NCBI GenBank assembly: GCA_030144725.1
Contig: JASKMD010000010.1
Location: 527,157 to 591,156, forward strand
Reading direction: 5' to 3'
Length of the DNA: 64,000 nt
Source of the DNA: Haematococcus lacustris
Taxonomy: Eukaryota > Chlorophyta > Chlorophyceae > Chlamydomonadales > Haematococcaceae
Made by a program: the position numbers and the translations under genes. Below the pieces are notes generated by a model, which was not told where the DNA came from, searched no databases, and worked only from the letters and a program-made list of their open reading frames with translations. Each line of letters starts with the position of its first letter. The first letter of the stretch is position 1. Positions 10,062 through 20,186 of this stretch are shown piece after piece.

Positions 10062-11616
10062 GCGGACCTGGCTGACACTGTGCACGAAAGGCATGCATCT
10101 CCATCGCCATACCACGCCGCGTTTTGTGATACGCCCTGCTGTACCTCCCTTCCTTACAGGACCTGAAGGAAACCGGCCTCCCGCCGCACACAGAGCTGAC
10201 CGTGAGCAGCCAGGTGCGCACGACAGGCACACCTTGACTGTTGCTGCCACCTGCAACGGTTGACAAGCAGCCAAGCGTATAGAGTGCAGATGCATCAGAA
10301 CAGAACACAAGTAGTTTATGACTTTGCAGGCTGGCACGCTCTCCACGCTTTGCACCCTTTGCACTCCCCTATTGAGCTGTGGTGTTGCCCACACTCTGCA
10401 GGCTGCGCCACCCATTGACCCCTGCAGCCCTGCAGCCCTGCAGCAGCCAGGCATGGAGGAGAGGTGCAGGCGCAGCCAGGGCCCTGAGGCAGGCAGTGCA
10501 GCGGAGGCACCCCCAGCGGCAGATGCCTCTGCCACTGCACCCTCCCTGCTGGACCTGCCTGCTGTGCTCTTGAGTGACATCACCTGCCAGGCCATGCAGC
10601 TCAACCCAGCCTTACACATCAAGGCAGACAGCCAGTGGTGCAAGCAGCTGCTCTCGCCCCGCATCGCCGCTGCCCTGCAAGCCAGGACCAGCAAGCTGGC
10701 CCTGACCTTGCAGCAGCCTGAAGCCCAGGCCAGTAGGCACTACGTTGAGGAGTTGGAGAACATCCTGGCAGCGCTCGGCAGCTGTGCATCCGTGGAGGCT
10801 TGCAAGCTCAGCAGCAGCGCAACTGTTCGTCAGCAAGAGCTTCTCAGCGCCCACCGCAGGCGTGGCTTTGACGTGTTGATGCTGCACGACATTGACAGCG
10901 ACAGAGACGCTAGCCGCGCCTGTCTCACTGTGGACCTGGACTGTACACTCGGCCTTGCCCGTTGCCTGCAGGCCAGCTTCCCTGGCCTGACTGCCCTGAC
11001 CCTGACCGGCTACTCCGTCACTTGCACCGCTCTGGCCGACCTGCTCTCCCACACACAGCTGTCCCTCTCGCTGCAGCAGCTGGACCTCATTGACACCACC
11101 ATCATGCCGCCAGAGCAGCCTGGGCCAGGGGCAGCGGCCCTTGCAAGGATGTTTGACAGGTGTAGGCTCAAGCAATTGAGCTTGAACAGCATCAGCATAC
11201 AGCTGGCCCTGCCCAACATGCAGCCCCTGGCGCAGTTCTTGACACACCTGACCGTGGTGTCTGACTGGTACACCCTGGAACACTACAAAGCAGCGCTGTG
11301 CCTATTGACCGAGCTGCAGTACCTCTGCATCCCTCAGCTAGGCAGCATCGTGGGCCTGACAAAGGACCTGCTGCAGGATCTGCCCTGCCTGCGCACCCTG
11401 CACCTGCCTCAGACCGACGTTGATGACGAGCATCAGCTGGATGCCTTGCTGGCAGCCACCCAGCTGGTCAGCGTGCAACTGGAGTCTGTCAAGAGGCTCA
11501 GCAGCTCGCGTGCAGCAGCGCCCTGCAGCTGGCGGCGGCTGCAGCTGACTGGCGACATAGACTGTGGCAACACCTCTCCTCATGATGCCACTGATCTTCG
11601 ACTAGTCATCGTCTAG

Positions 11617-12794
11617 TCATCGTCTAGTGACGCACTGATGGGGTTTGGTTCAGTTTAGGTCCTAGTTTTGGTCCTAGTTAGATTCCTACCTGCACTCCAT
11701 GGGATGTTGAGGTGAAGTCACACGAAGTCAAGTGACTGGGCAATGGTTCGACCCTACCCTGCACGGTCAGCGTCTACTCCATCAAGTACTGAGGTAATAC
11801 TCCATGCTCCAGTGTGACCTAGTGATAACGAGGGAGGGGTCCAGGCAGCGTAGCTGCAGCCATGTGTGACCTGCTGCAATGTGACATGCAATGTGAAGTG
11901 TGGGCCAGCAGGAGGGTGAGGCTGTCATGTGGCCACAAAGCCCTTCCCAAACTGCCCAGCCCTTTCTAGCAGGTGCCTCAGCCTAGCTCACCTGGCCCCT
12001 GAGCGCCTGACCCCACGCTGCTACCACCTGCGGCGAGCCTCTAGCCCACGGCTGTCTTGACCAGCCCGCTTGGGCCAGCAATGTCTCACGGCTCACAATC
12101 CTCGATGCTGACTGCTGGAGTGGTCTGGTGCTGATGGTGGTCTGCTAGGGTCAGGCAACAGCCAGTGGTCGGGCTCATGTCTGCTGTCGGGCAGCTGGCT
12201 GCATCGTATGCATGGTGGCAGGGTCGGCCCGTCACTGGATGGAGAGACACGCAGCGTACCCTGTACTGTTCAGCCAAGTGCGGCTATGGCTGCAGTCCCC
12301 TCCAGCAGGCTGGACGGCCTCGACACCCCCCGGCGGGGGTGGAGGCGGGGGCGGGGGCGGGGGCCGAGCCAGGGCCCGGCTGCCCACCAGGCATGAGGCC
12401 CAGCAGACTGCCCAGCAGCTCTTGACACCGACAGTCAGGTCCCACAAGGTCTGTTTGGCGAAATGTACCGTGAGCCATTTGATGCCGCGTTTACACAGCC
12501 GTGATCAGCGTGCCTTTCCGATATGCCTACTGCATCAAAGGGCCTGCACGGCCTGGACGCCCACCATCCGTTGCCAAGTGTCCAGGTGGCAAGGTTACTG
12601 TAGATGGATGCGGCGTTCCTTCTAAAGCGGGGGCTAGTAGGTACGGTCTACAACAACGGTAGCGCGAGGGCCGGCGGTTATGTTCGGTAACGGGGTTTCT
12701 CGCATCTCGCATCGGGCTGTCGCAGCTTGCTCGCAACATGACTAAGCCCTCCTCCTCCACCACATTACAGCATATACTATGAGCTGCAGGCAGC
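11617..12794. other. Intergenic, no gene seen
   Basis: No supported coding region. A GTCATCGTCTAGT direct repeat lies at about 11604-11630, and a G-rich run at about 12328-12365 is composed of GGGGGC and GGAGGC units and could form G-quadruplexes. The frames across it are low-complexity shadows. Confidence 0.4.
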
Positions 12795-12986
12795 ATGTCC
12801 GAAGTGTCTCTCGACGACTTATTTGATAGGGCAGATAAATGTATGTCGGAGCAGCAGAACGAAGAAGCCGTTGCAGCTCAAGCAGCACATGTGGCAAGGT
12901 TCAGCCAGGACATCGCGTCATTTCTGCAGCCTTCAAAAGCAAACCACGACATACATGCTAGGTCAGTGGGTCTGGCAGGGGTCTAG
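12795..12986 (+). CDS. Small acidic ORF, perhaps a first exon
   Basis: ATG at 12795 opens 63 codons beginning MSEVSLDDLFDRADK. The start resembles a genuine acidic, helix-forming N-terminus with Gln/Glu/Ala content. A possible donor (G then GTCAGT) at 12962 would cut after about 55 codons, so this could be the first exon of a gene whose other exons I cannot trace. It is divergent from the minus-strand gene that ends at 13073 only in position, not in visible regulation. No family recognised. Confidence 0.3.
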   Translation: MSEVSLDDLFDRADKCMSEQQNEEAVAAQAAHVARFSQDIASFLQPSKANHDIHARSVGLAGV

Positions 12987-13072
12987 GCATGCGCTGTGAA
13001 CATGTGTTTGACACAGGCTACTATAAACGGCCAGCAGCAACAGACTGCATAGACAGACTGCATAGACAGACA

Positions 13073-15327
13073 CTACTGCTTGCAATACTCAGCGATGCGC
13101 TCAAGTAGTTGCCGCCTGTTCTTACCCACGGACCCCACCCCTAACTTCTGGCTCAGATGCTTCAGCTCCTCCACCGTCATGCCTTTGGAACGCAGAGCAG
13201 GCAAGGGTGGCTCAAACCTGTTGTACACCCCCCTTGCTGTATCTTCCAACTCCTTCAGCCTGTTGCTGTCCACTTGCTGTTGCTGTTGCCGGGCTGTGAC
13301 ACTGTCTCTGACAGCTACAGCTGTTGCTCGTTGCTCATCTGAAGGCATGCTTACTAAGCACCTAATGCGCTTCATAACCCTCTCCGCCTTGCTTTGCGCT
13401 TGTTGTTGCCGCTTTCCTAGCCTTGCCTTGTTGGTAGCAAGGGCCTGAGTGCCCCCACCAGGGCTGGCAGCTGTGCCCCCAGGGCTGGCAGCTGTGCCAC
13501 CAGGGCTGGCAGCTGTGCCCCCAGGGATGGCAGCTGTACCACCAGGGCTGGCAGCTGTGCCCCCAGGGCTGGCAGCTGTACCACTGGGGCTGGCAGCTGT
13601 GCCCCCAGTGCTGGCAGCTGTACCAGGGATGGCAGTGGCCCCATGGTTTTGTAGGGCTTTGCGTTCTGCTGTTGCTGCCACCATGCCTTGCTGGGTAACC
13701 ACGCCATCTGCCACCCATGCAGTGGTGTCCTCCATTGCAAGCTTGGCTCGCCCGGACATCCCCTCCGCATTCATGCGTAGCACGCTGTCGTTGTTGAGCT
13801 GCTTCAGCATGGTTTCTGGCACGGCGTTGGTCATGTGTGTTGCCCTGTAGTAGCGGCTGAGAAGCTGCTCCATTGCTGGTGTCAGGATGCCGGTGTCCCT
13901 TGTGACCTGCACGCAATGGTGTAGCTAGTGTGAGATTAAGGCAACCACTGCTTTTTGCTCCCGCCACGTGCAGATCTCTCACCTGGCGCATACGGCTGGG
14001 TAGTTTGGTGAGGCGGAGCAGCCAGCAGCCTGGCTGGCAGCCTCTGGACCCTGGGTGGGGGGAGTGGAGGGAGAGGCAGAGGCTGATCCCTGACTGAGGG
14101 AGGAGGGTAGGCATGGAGTGTTGGGAGGTGGTGGTGTGAGGAGGGGGCTGTCAGTTGCAAAACGAGACGGCCGCCTGATCACCCTGGCGGGTCTGGCAGG
14201 GATTGGTTGGGAGGTGATGGTTGGAGATGGGGGGTTGGCTGGGGTTGGAGATGGGGGGTTGGCTGGGGTTGGAGATGGGAAGTTGGCTGGGGCTGGGTAG
14301 CGCATGGGCAGTGCAAACTGCATGATGATGCCCAGGTTGTCCCCCTTGCTATCAAAGCCAATAGCACCAGCGCCCGCTTGAGCACACAGCCCTGCAACAA
14401 GGAGGACAATCGCTCGATGGTAGTAGGCTGATTCAGGTTGGGAGGTGGGAGTAGGCTGATTCAGGTAGCAGTAACCTTGCATGGTGGAGAGGGGCTTCTA
14501 TAGTTTTAGCAACATGGTATCATTGTAACTTCTTGGCTGTCATTGTAACTCACCAGATTGATGCTTGTGGGCTTGATGGCAGATGTCATCCATGGCCCGC
14601 CGCAGGGTCATGCCGCAGGGTACCCTGTCCTCTAACTGCTGGCCTGGAAGGATGTGCAACCCCAAAGTTCTCACGATGGTCTCCTGCACCTTCTCGAATG
14701 ACAGGTTGCAGTCCACAAGCAATCGCAGAGCTGCTAGCGAGTACTCTACGCAGTAGCGAGCTGTGGAGTATCCGCTCCTCAAGCTGCTGCTGCTGCTCCT
14801 CCAGCTGCTGCTGCTGCACCTCCAGCTGCTGCTGCTGCTCCACCCATATGTTTGATGTATGTGCCGTAGCAAGGCCGGCCTGGGATATTGCAACAGTTCA
14901 TGCACAATTGCCAGCACTGTGATAAACAGCTTGTAACATGCCATCACTGAAAGCATTAGGATTCCAGGACACACCTGCAGCTCCTCAATCTGGGCCTGCA
15001 GCTGCTGCTCACGCTGCTGGGATGCAGCGGCATCAGTGCCATGCTGCGTCTGAGATGCTTGCAACTCCGCCTCCAACACCTACATACATGACAACACAGC
15101 CGATGGGCTGCTGTTGGGGCTGGGGCACACACAGGGGCTGGGGCAGCAAGGGCAGAGGGGGTAGAGGGAGCAGGGAACAGAGCAGGGAATAGCAAGGGCC
15201 ACAGAAGCCTTACCTTCAACCGGTTAGCGATGAAGCCGGCCGTGCGGGTCCACGGGGCAAGGCCAGCTGCAACCTGAGCTGCCATCTTCGCCGATGCATT
15301 CTTACTACGCTTAGTGCGGGGTGCCAT
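13073..15327 (-). CDS. Multi-exon coiled-coil protein with C-terminal SAP-like motif; one frame break
   Basis: Reading the minus strand, exon 1 is 15327-15214 (MAPRTKRSKNASAK..., basic start, 38 codons) and exon 2 is 15079-14975 (35 codons, coiled coil). Exon 3 is 14879-14554 and starts with Gln/Leu/Glu heptads such as LEVQQQQLEEQQQQLEE. Exon 4 begins at 14391, and the last exon starts at 13909 and ends at TAA/TAG 13073. Phases agree at the exon 1-2, 2-3 and 3-4 joins. Exon 3, however, must change frame once near 14760-14790 to reach the second conserved-looking stretch (FEKVQETIVRTLGLHILPG), which implies a one-base indel or an unseen splice. Exon 4 likewise probably contains another intron before LRLTKLPSRMRQ, whose join to the last exon is in phase. 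The C-terminus MTVEELKHLSQKLGVG has the pattern of a SAP DNA-binding helix pair. Tandem repeats encode PSPTPAN (14210-14290) and GGTAASP (13449-13630). Function unknown; a transposon-encoded origin is possible. Confidence 0.55.
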
Positions 15328-16224
15328 CGCTATCAATGGCCGCCAGTCTGCATCATTTGCGCCGCTGATGAACGCTGGTGGTAGCTTGGAGGAATCAGAA
15401 CAATCTCTTACACTTTCGCAGCCTAGTGAGCGCGAGATGATGGGGTAATTTAGACATGAGCATGGGAGGTATGTCTGGGTGATGTATGGGTGCTAATCCT
15501 AAGAATAACGCTACCAAAAGTGTACGAGATTCTCGGGGCACACCGTTTGCATCTCTACAGAAGGTCAGCACGGCTTTTGATGCATTTCCTGCCCAAAAAT
15601 AAGGTTTCTACGCACTGTGATTTTAAGAGCTTCCCCACCTGCGCTGGGCAGATGTAATACACTGCAATAGCTTCTAGTAGGAGCTATGAGCATACCCCAA
15701 TGCTAGGGCGCAGAAACCAGACGGATGCGTAGCAGCAACAAGCAGCAAATCGACCTCAAAAACAGCACTGCAGATTTGCATGCCGGCACCCCATCGCGGC
15801 ACGCCGACCGACCGACTAGTGACCGCTCTACCACGTTCGTCGTTGCGGCGTTGTTGATTCATGTGCACTACCGTCAGGGTGCAAGGAGTCACTGGTGCCA
15901 GGATACCGCGGAGGGGGGCAATGTTGACTTTAGCTCAGGTGTCCCCAACATTCAAAAAATGGCTGGAAATGATAGGAAACCGACCCCTGGTAATCAAAAC
16001 GACGCCGCGTCTCAGCCACGTTGTTTCTATTTAGGTTTCGCACATCCCTGGATAGAGGACTCTGTCAGCTATGCGGTGCAGCTTGTAACATTAAATACTG
16101 TGCACTGTGCTGAGTGCTATGGCGGCTCGAATCTTGACATTCAAATTCATGCCAGTTTTGCTCATGCGGGCCTCGCCGCGACCGACCGCCGCGACCGACG
16201 TGGCCCAGTAGCCTCTGCAAACAG
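15328..16224. other. Intergenic between two minus-strand genes
   Basis: No supported gene. A plus-strand frame at 15725-16279 (184 codons) has no recognisable family, mixed composition, and overlaps the end of the next gene, so I do not call it. The promoter of the gene starting at 15327 should lie here, but I see no clear TATA box. Confidence 0.4.
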
Positions 16225-18235
16225 TCAGGGACAGTCGCCGCAGTCAAAACAATGCACATGGCACGCAAAACCGATGTAACGACGCCCCTCCACCCATGCT
16301 CGGAAGTATACAACGCTGGTGCATTGCTTGACCGCTTCGTGAGTAGTACCTACTACCTGGCCACTCTGTAAGGCCACACAAGGTGTGTAGGCCATTGCTA
16401 CGTTACCTTGCTCGACTTGTTGGGTCCGGTCCCTCCCGCCCGCCCTCCGCTTGCGTGTCGAGCTGGTGTCCAGCTCCGCCCTGACCCCCTGCTGCTCAGC
16501 TGGAGGGGTGGGCAGCCCAGGGGCAGCACCAGCACCAGCTGCCTGCTGCTGCCAGGGGGGTGCAGCAGGAGGGGGGGGCAGCCCAGGGGCAGCAACAGCA
16601 CCAGCCGCCAGCTCCTGCCAGGGGGGTGCAGCAGGAGGGGGTAGCAGGTCAGGGGCGGCACCAGCACCAGCTGCCTGCTGCTGCCAGGGGGGTGCAGCAG
16701 GAGTGGGGGGCAGGTCAGGTGCGGCACCAGCACCAGCTGCCTGCTGCTGCCAGGGGGGTGCAGCAGGAGGGGGGGGCAGGTCAGGGGCGGCACCAACACC
16801 GGCACTTGCTGCTACCCCCAGCTCATCGCCATGCAGGGCGGCTACTGTGTTGCAGATATGGGCCATGACAAGACCCTTCAGCTTGGGCTTCAGCCACCCC
16901 TTCATAAGCTCCTGCTGGTGGAAGCGAAGGTAAGCTTGCAACTCCCTAACAGATAGCTTCTCAGCCTCTTCGACAGTGGTGTGGCTGTAATCGCGCCCAT
17001 CATAGGTCAGAGCATATGCTGCTGACAGTCTATGCTGCCCCTCATGGTCCCCCACATCAACCACCACCTGTCCCACTCTATGAGTTGCTGCTGCTGCTTT
17101 CATCTCCGCCTTTGCTATCCGTCGGGCCATAGCTGCTGCTGCCTCCTCACGCCGCACTTCCTTGCGTAGCTCTGGCAGCCGCTGTGCAAAGTCAGGCACG
17201 TCCACGCCGCCAATGGCATCGATGTGGGTACGCATGGACATGAGCTCAAGCAGAGCTGGTAGCTCCATGAACATGCCCGTCCCATGCTTGAGTAGCTGCA
17301 GCAGGGACTCCACAGGGGCATTGGATATTGGGCACGCAAGGTAGTACACCTCCAGATGCGATTGAAGTTGTTGCTGGTCCTGCTCACTCAGCTCTTGCAT
17401 GTCGGCCATGGCACAGATCTGCTTTTCATGCTTCTCCCATGTGCCATGCGCGTCCCACACACGAGGGTCACACATTGGCAGCCGCTGCCGTGTCCTCTTC
17501 TGTTGCTGGCCCTCCACTCCCTGCTGCTGCTGCTGGTCTTCCTGTTGTTGCTGCATCATCTCTGCATGGCTAACCACCTCTTGCGCTGCCTCCCAACGCG
17601 TTGTAGTGTCAGAGCTGCCAAGAGCTGCAAAGAGGCCAGGCAGGGCATTCTGCATCTGGACGTGTTGTTCGTAGTAGCTTGACATGGCCTTGCAATGCAC
17701 CTGCAGGTAGGTGAGCAGCTGATGCTCCAGTTGCTGTCGCTGCTGAGCTGGCACCAAGTGTTGCAGCTGGCCTTGCATGTCTGACAAGAGCTGAGAACAG
17801 GACCTCAATAGAAACACCTGTTTGCTTTAAGATCTGTAGTTGCTGCCTCTGCTTGCGGGTTAGCTGGGGCCGGCGCTGATACTTGCGCAGCTGGGCCTCG
17901 AGGCGGTGCTGAGCACGCTTAGTAGTAGTCATAGCCAGTTCCTGTTGCTTGACCACAGCCTCAAGATACTCATTCTCCAACCTCAGCTGCCGTTGTGCTG
18001 CCTGCTGGTGCTGGAGCTTTTCCTCTAGGTCGTGCACTCTGGCATCAAGGACCTCCTCAACCGCCAGTTGCAACTGGGCCTCGGTCACCAGCAACGCATT
18101 CTCGGCCTGCACCTCCTTAGCGATAGCCTCAGCCTTCCTTGCTGTGGCTGTCAAGCCACTGGGACTGTGCAGATGAGCAGCCCTTGGTGATACTATTTGG
18201 GCTACGTATTTAGCACGCCGCCGGCTGCAAACCAT
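16225..18235 (-). CDS. Coiled-coil protein with SAP-like motif and Pro-rich tail; frame shift at ~17800
   Basis: Two overlapping minus-strand frames form one protein. The upstream frame (from 18235) begins MVCSRRRAKYVAQ and carries a long coiled coil (LEEKLQHQQAAQRQLRLENE), then basic residues and ILKQTGVSIE. The downstream frame (17817-16225) continues as LLSDMQGQLQHLVPAQQRQQ through a 530-codon stretch. The switch near 17790-17825 needs a one-base shift or a very small intron. Downstream there is a globular region with MCDPRVWDAHGTWEKHEKQ and CPISNAPVESLLQLLKHG. A SAP-like segment (LSVRELQAYLRFHQQELMKG) follows, then five ~21-residue repeats built on AAPDLPPPPAAPPWQQQ (16490-16805). The layout of coiled coil then SAP-like motif parallels the neighbour at 13073-15327, so the two may belong to one mobile element or one gene family. 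Function not recognised. Confidence 0.5.
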
Positions 18236-18249
18236 AGGGGAGGCACTAG

Positions 18250-18720
18250 CGCAGCTGTGCTTTCAGGCTGGGGCTGGGAGGGGCTGGGAGGGGGTGAGAA
18301 GGGGTGGGGCTGGGGGTGGGAGGGGGTGGAAGGGCGGGGGTGGAAGGGAGGGGGTAGGTGGAAGGGAGGGGGTAGGTGGAAGGGAGGGGGTAGCTGGAAG
18401 GGAGGGGGTAGGTGGAAGGGAGGGGGTGGAAGGGAGGGGGTGGAAGGGCGGGGCTGGGGCTGGGGCTGGGGCTGGGAGGGGGTGGGAGGGGCGGGGCTGG
18501 GGCTGGGAGGGGGTGGAAGGGCGGGGCTGGGGCTGGGAGGGGCTGGGAGGGGGTGAGAGGGGTGGGGCTGGGGGTGGGAGGGGCTGTGAGGGCGGGACTG
18601 GGGCTGGGAGGGGGTGGGAGGGGGTAGTAGGGGTGGGGCTAGGGGTGGGAGGGGGTGGGAGGGCGGGGCTGGGGCTGGGAGGGGGTGGGAGGGGCTGGGA
18701 GGGGGTGGGGCGGGCTGCAA
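18250..18720. repeat. G-rich minisatellite
   Basis: About 470 bp of irregular tandem units made of GGGCTGGGAGGGGGTGGGA and related words, with G runs of 3 to 6 on the plus strand throughout. Both strands read as long open frames only because of the repeat (Gly/Trp/Arg on one strand, Pro/Ser on the other). Strong G-quadruplex potential. It lies just upstream of the start of the minus-strand gene at 18235. Confidence 0.85.
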
Positions 18721-18970
18721 GGGTTCCGGGTGGGCTAGTCAGCACTGCAAGGCAAAGTTAGGTCACGCCAACTTATGTTTCCACAAGCCTGGTTGATGGA
18801 ATGCTTTGCTTTCTTCTCCAACAGCTGCTTCGTTGGGTTAGGAACAAAGTTGACACGGCAAATTCTGGAAGGTCACAGTGGTCGGTTCACAATACGCCGG
18901 TTTGTGCAAGGGGGGCCCTTTTTCTGTATAGCCGGCTAGAGAGAAGCGAACATTTTCGCACCTCGCTGCA

Positions 18971-19195
18971 ATGTCGCGTGTCAACTTGCCCAACGACGGT
19001 CCTCCGACAACGCCTGCACCAATGAAAGGTTCGCGGAGTGAGCCTGGCGGGCTAAACATTGATTGTACTTCCTGCTCGATAGCAGGCGCAGTTCTACCAC
19101 TGATGCCGCTACATATCATTAATGCAATTGATGGTGAGCAGCTGAGGTGTGTCCGCGATCGCTTGCGCCGGCATGGCCTCACTTGCAAGAGCTAA
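18971..19195 (+). CDS. Small ORF, unknown
   Basis: ATG at 18971 opens 74 codons (MSRVNLPNDGPPTTPAPMK...) ending CVRDRLRRHGLTCKS. The C-terminal helix-like segment GEQLRCVRDRLRRHGL loosely resembles the start of a SAP motif. It has non-repetitive composition, unlike the neighbouring minisatellite. No splice evidence and no family match by eye; it is either a short gene or a first exon. Confidence 0.3.
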   Translation: MSRVNLPNDGPPTTPAPMKGSRSEPGGLNIDCTSCSIAGAVLPLMPLHIINAIDGEQLRCVRDRLRRHGLTCKS

Positions 19196-20186
19196 CGCGC
19201 CGCTTGCCAGTAGACGCGCAGTAATTCGCTGGTGCCGATGTGTCAAACGCTATCGAAAACGGTGCAGTATAGAGTGAGTATTTGCATGAAGATTACCAAC
19301 CCCATGTTGGGGGCGCCTGACTTTAGCCCGTCCCTCGCAGGCCAAGCTGCGGAGCACCACGCCGCAGCGGGGCGTCGCGGTTTGACCTCTTGGAGTTCAG
19401 TATACGCGACAAAAAGTGACGGTACATTTTATCGAGCCATTTTACCTGACCTTGTGGGACCTGACCGACAGCAGCCCCCACTGTGCCTGCCTGGTGGGGC
19501 CATGGGAAGGCAGTTGGCCATCCCTGCCCTCCTACCCTTCCTCCCCATGCCGCCTGCGCCTGTGTCAGGCCGCGTGTGGTGCAGGTTCAGCGGCTGCCAC
19601 AGGTCAAGGCCCACTCACCACACAAACAGCAAGTGACGCAGCAGCAGCAGCAGCCCAGTGCAGCAGCAGCAGCGGCCCATGTGCAGGAACCCATGTGGTC
19701 CTGGCGAGGCTGGCATGGGGCTGGGGCTGTGAGGGCCAGCTGGTGGCGGCAAGCAGGACCCCGCGCGCTGCGTGCCCCTCGCCCCACACGGCCTGGCGCA
19801 GGGCTGCGTGGAGCGCTTGGCTGCACACCGCCCTCCGCACAGGGTACATGCGCAGGCACGCTCGGGCCACCACACACACAGCCGCAGCATGCTATCGCGG
19901 CTGCCAGAGCACACCTGAGCCTGCTGTATGCCATCCCCTTGATCGACCTGGCAGTCCACAGCAGTTCCAATGGACGAGAGTTCAGATCACACGACAGATC
20001 ACCTCGCCTAGCAGTTCATACATGTAAAAGAGCGGGAGATAGACGAGACACCAGACGAGGGTGCCAGTGTCCCAATCACCCAATCACCACGGAAAGTACC
20101 TCCCAACCACTCGGAGTCACTCAGAAGCTGGGCAATTGCCCTTTCACCGTAAAAGGCGGGCAGTAAGGGCCTGGCGTGCATATGTC
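19196..20186. other. Spacer with no supported gene
   Basis: Several frames are open across 19400-20000 because of GC-rich sequence with GCAGCAGCA runs (about 19636-19675), but none has a recognisable motif and they overlap on both strands. From about 20040 the sequence matches the upstream region of the first F-box/LRR-like copy (from about 9108), marking the start of the duplicated block. Confidence 0.4.

Larger units (their letters stand above)
9263..11616 (+). pseudogene. F-box/LRR-like gene, copy 1 (disrupted)
   Basis: Paralogue of the gene at 20187. Exon 1 begins at ATG 9263 but contains a short tandem-repeat expansion (9284-9357) and then an in-frame TAG near the exon end. Intron 1 holds a ~620 bp inverted-repeat transposon. 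Exon 2 is 10160-10213 (54 nt, as in copy 2) and exon 3 starts at 10402 and runs open to 11616. Exon 3 encodes an F-box-like start (SLLDLPAVLLSDI) and then leucine-rich segments such as LTALTLTGYSVTCTALADLL. Compared with copy 2 there is an in-frame 60 nt deletion that removes the second half of the F-box-like region (about 10600), and the 3' end diverges after GDIDC, giving an early stop. F-box proteins usually act as substrate receptors of SCF ubiquitin ligases; that role is inference from a weak motif. If translated at all, the next usable start would be ATG 10453. Confidence 0.55.

Noticed and set aside
10612..11283. 223-codon minus-strand frame opposite the LRR-like gene
   Set aside because: Shadow frame: the plus strand shows the leucine-rich pattern and is conserved with the paralogue in reading frame.
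15725..16279. 184-codon plus-strand frame
   Set aside because: No recognisable motif, irregular composition, and it overlaps the end of the minus-strand gene at 16225. Not enough to call.
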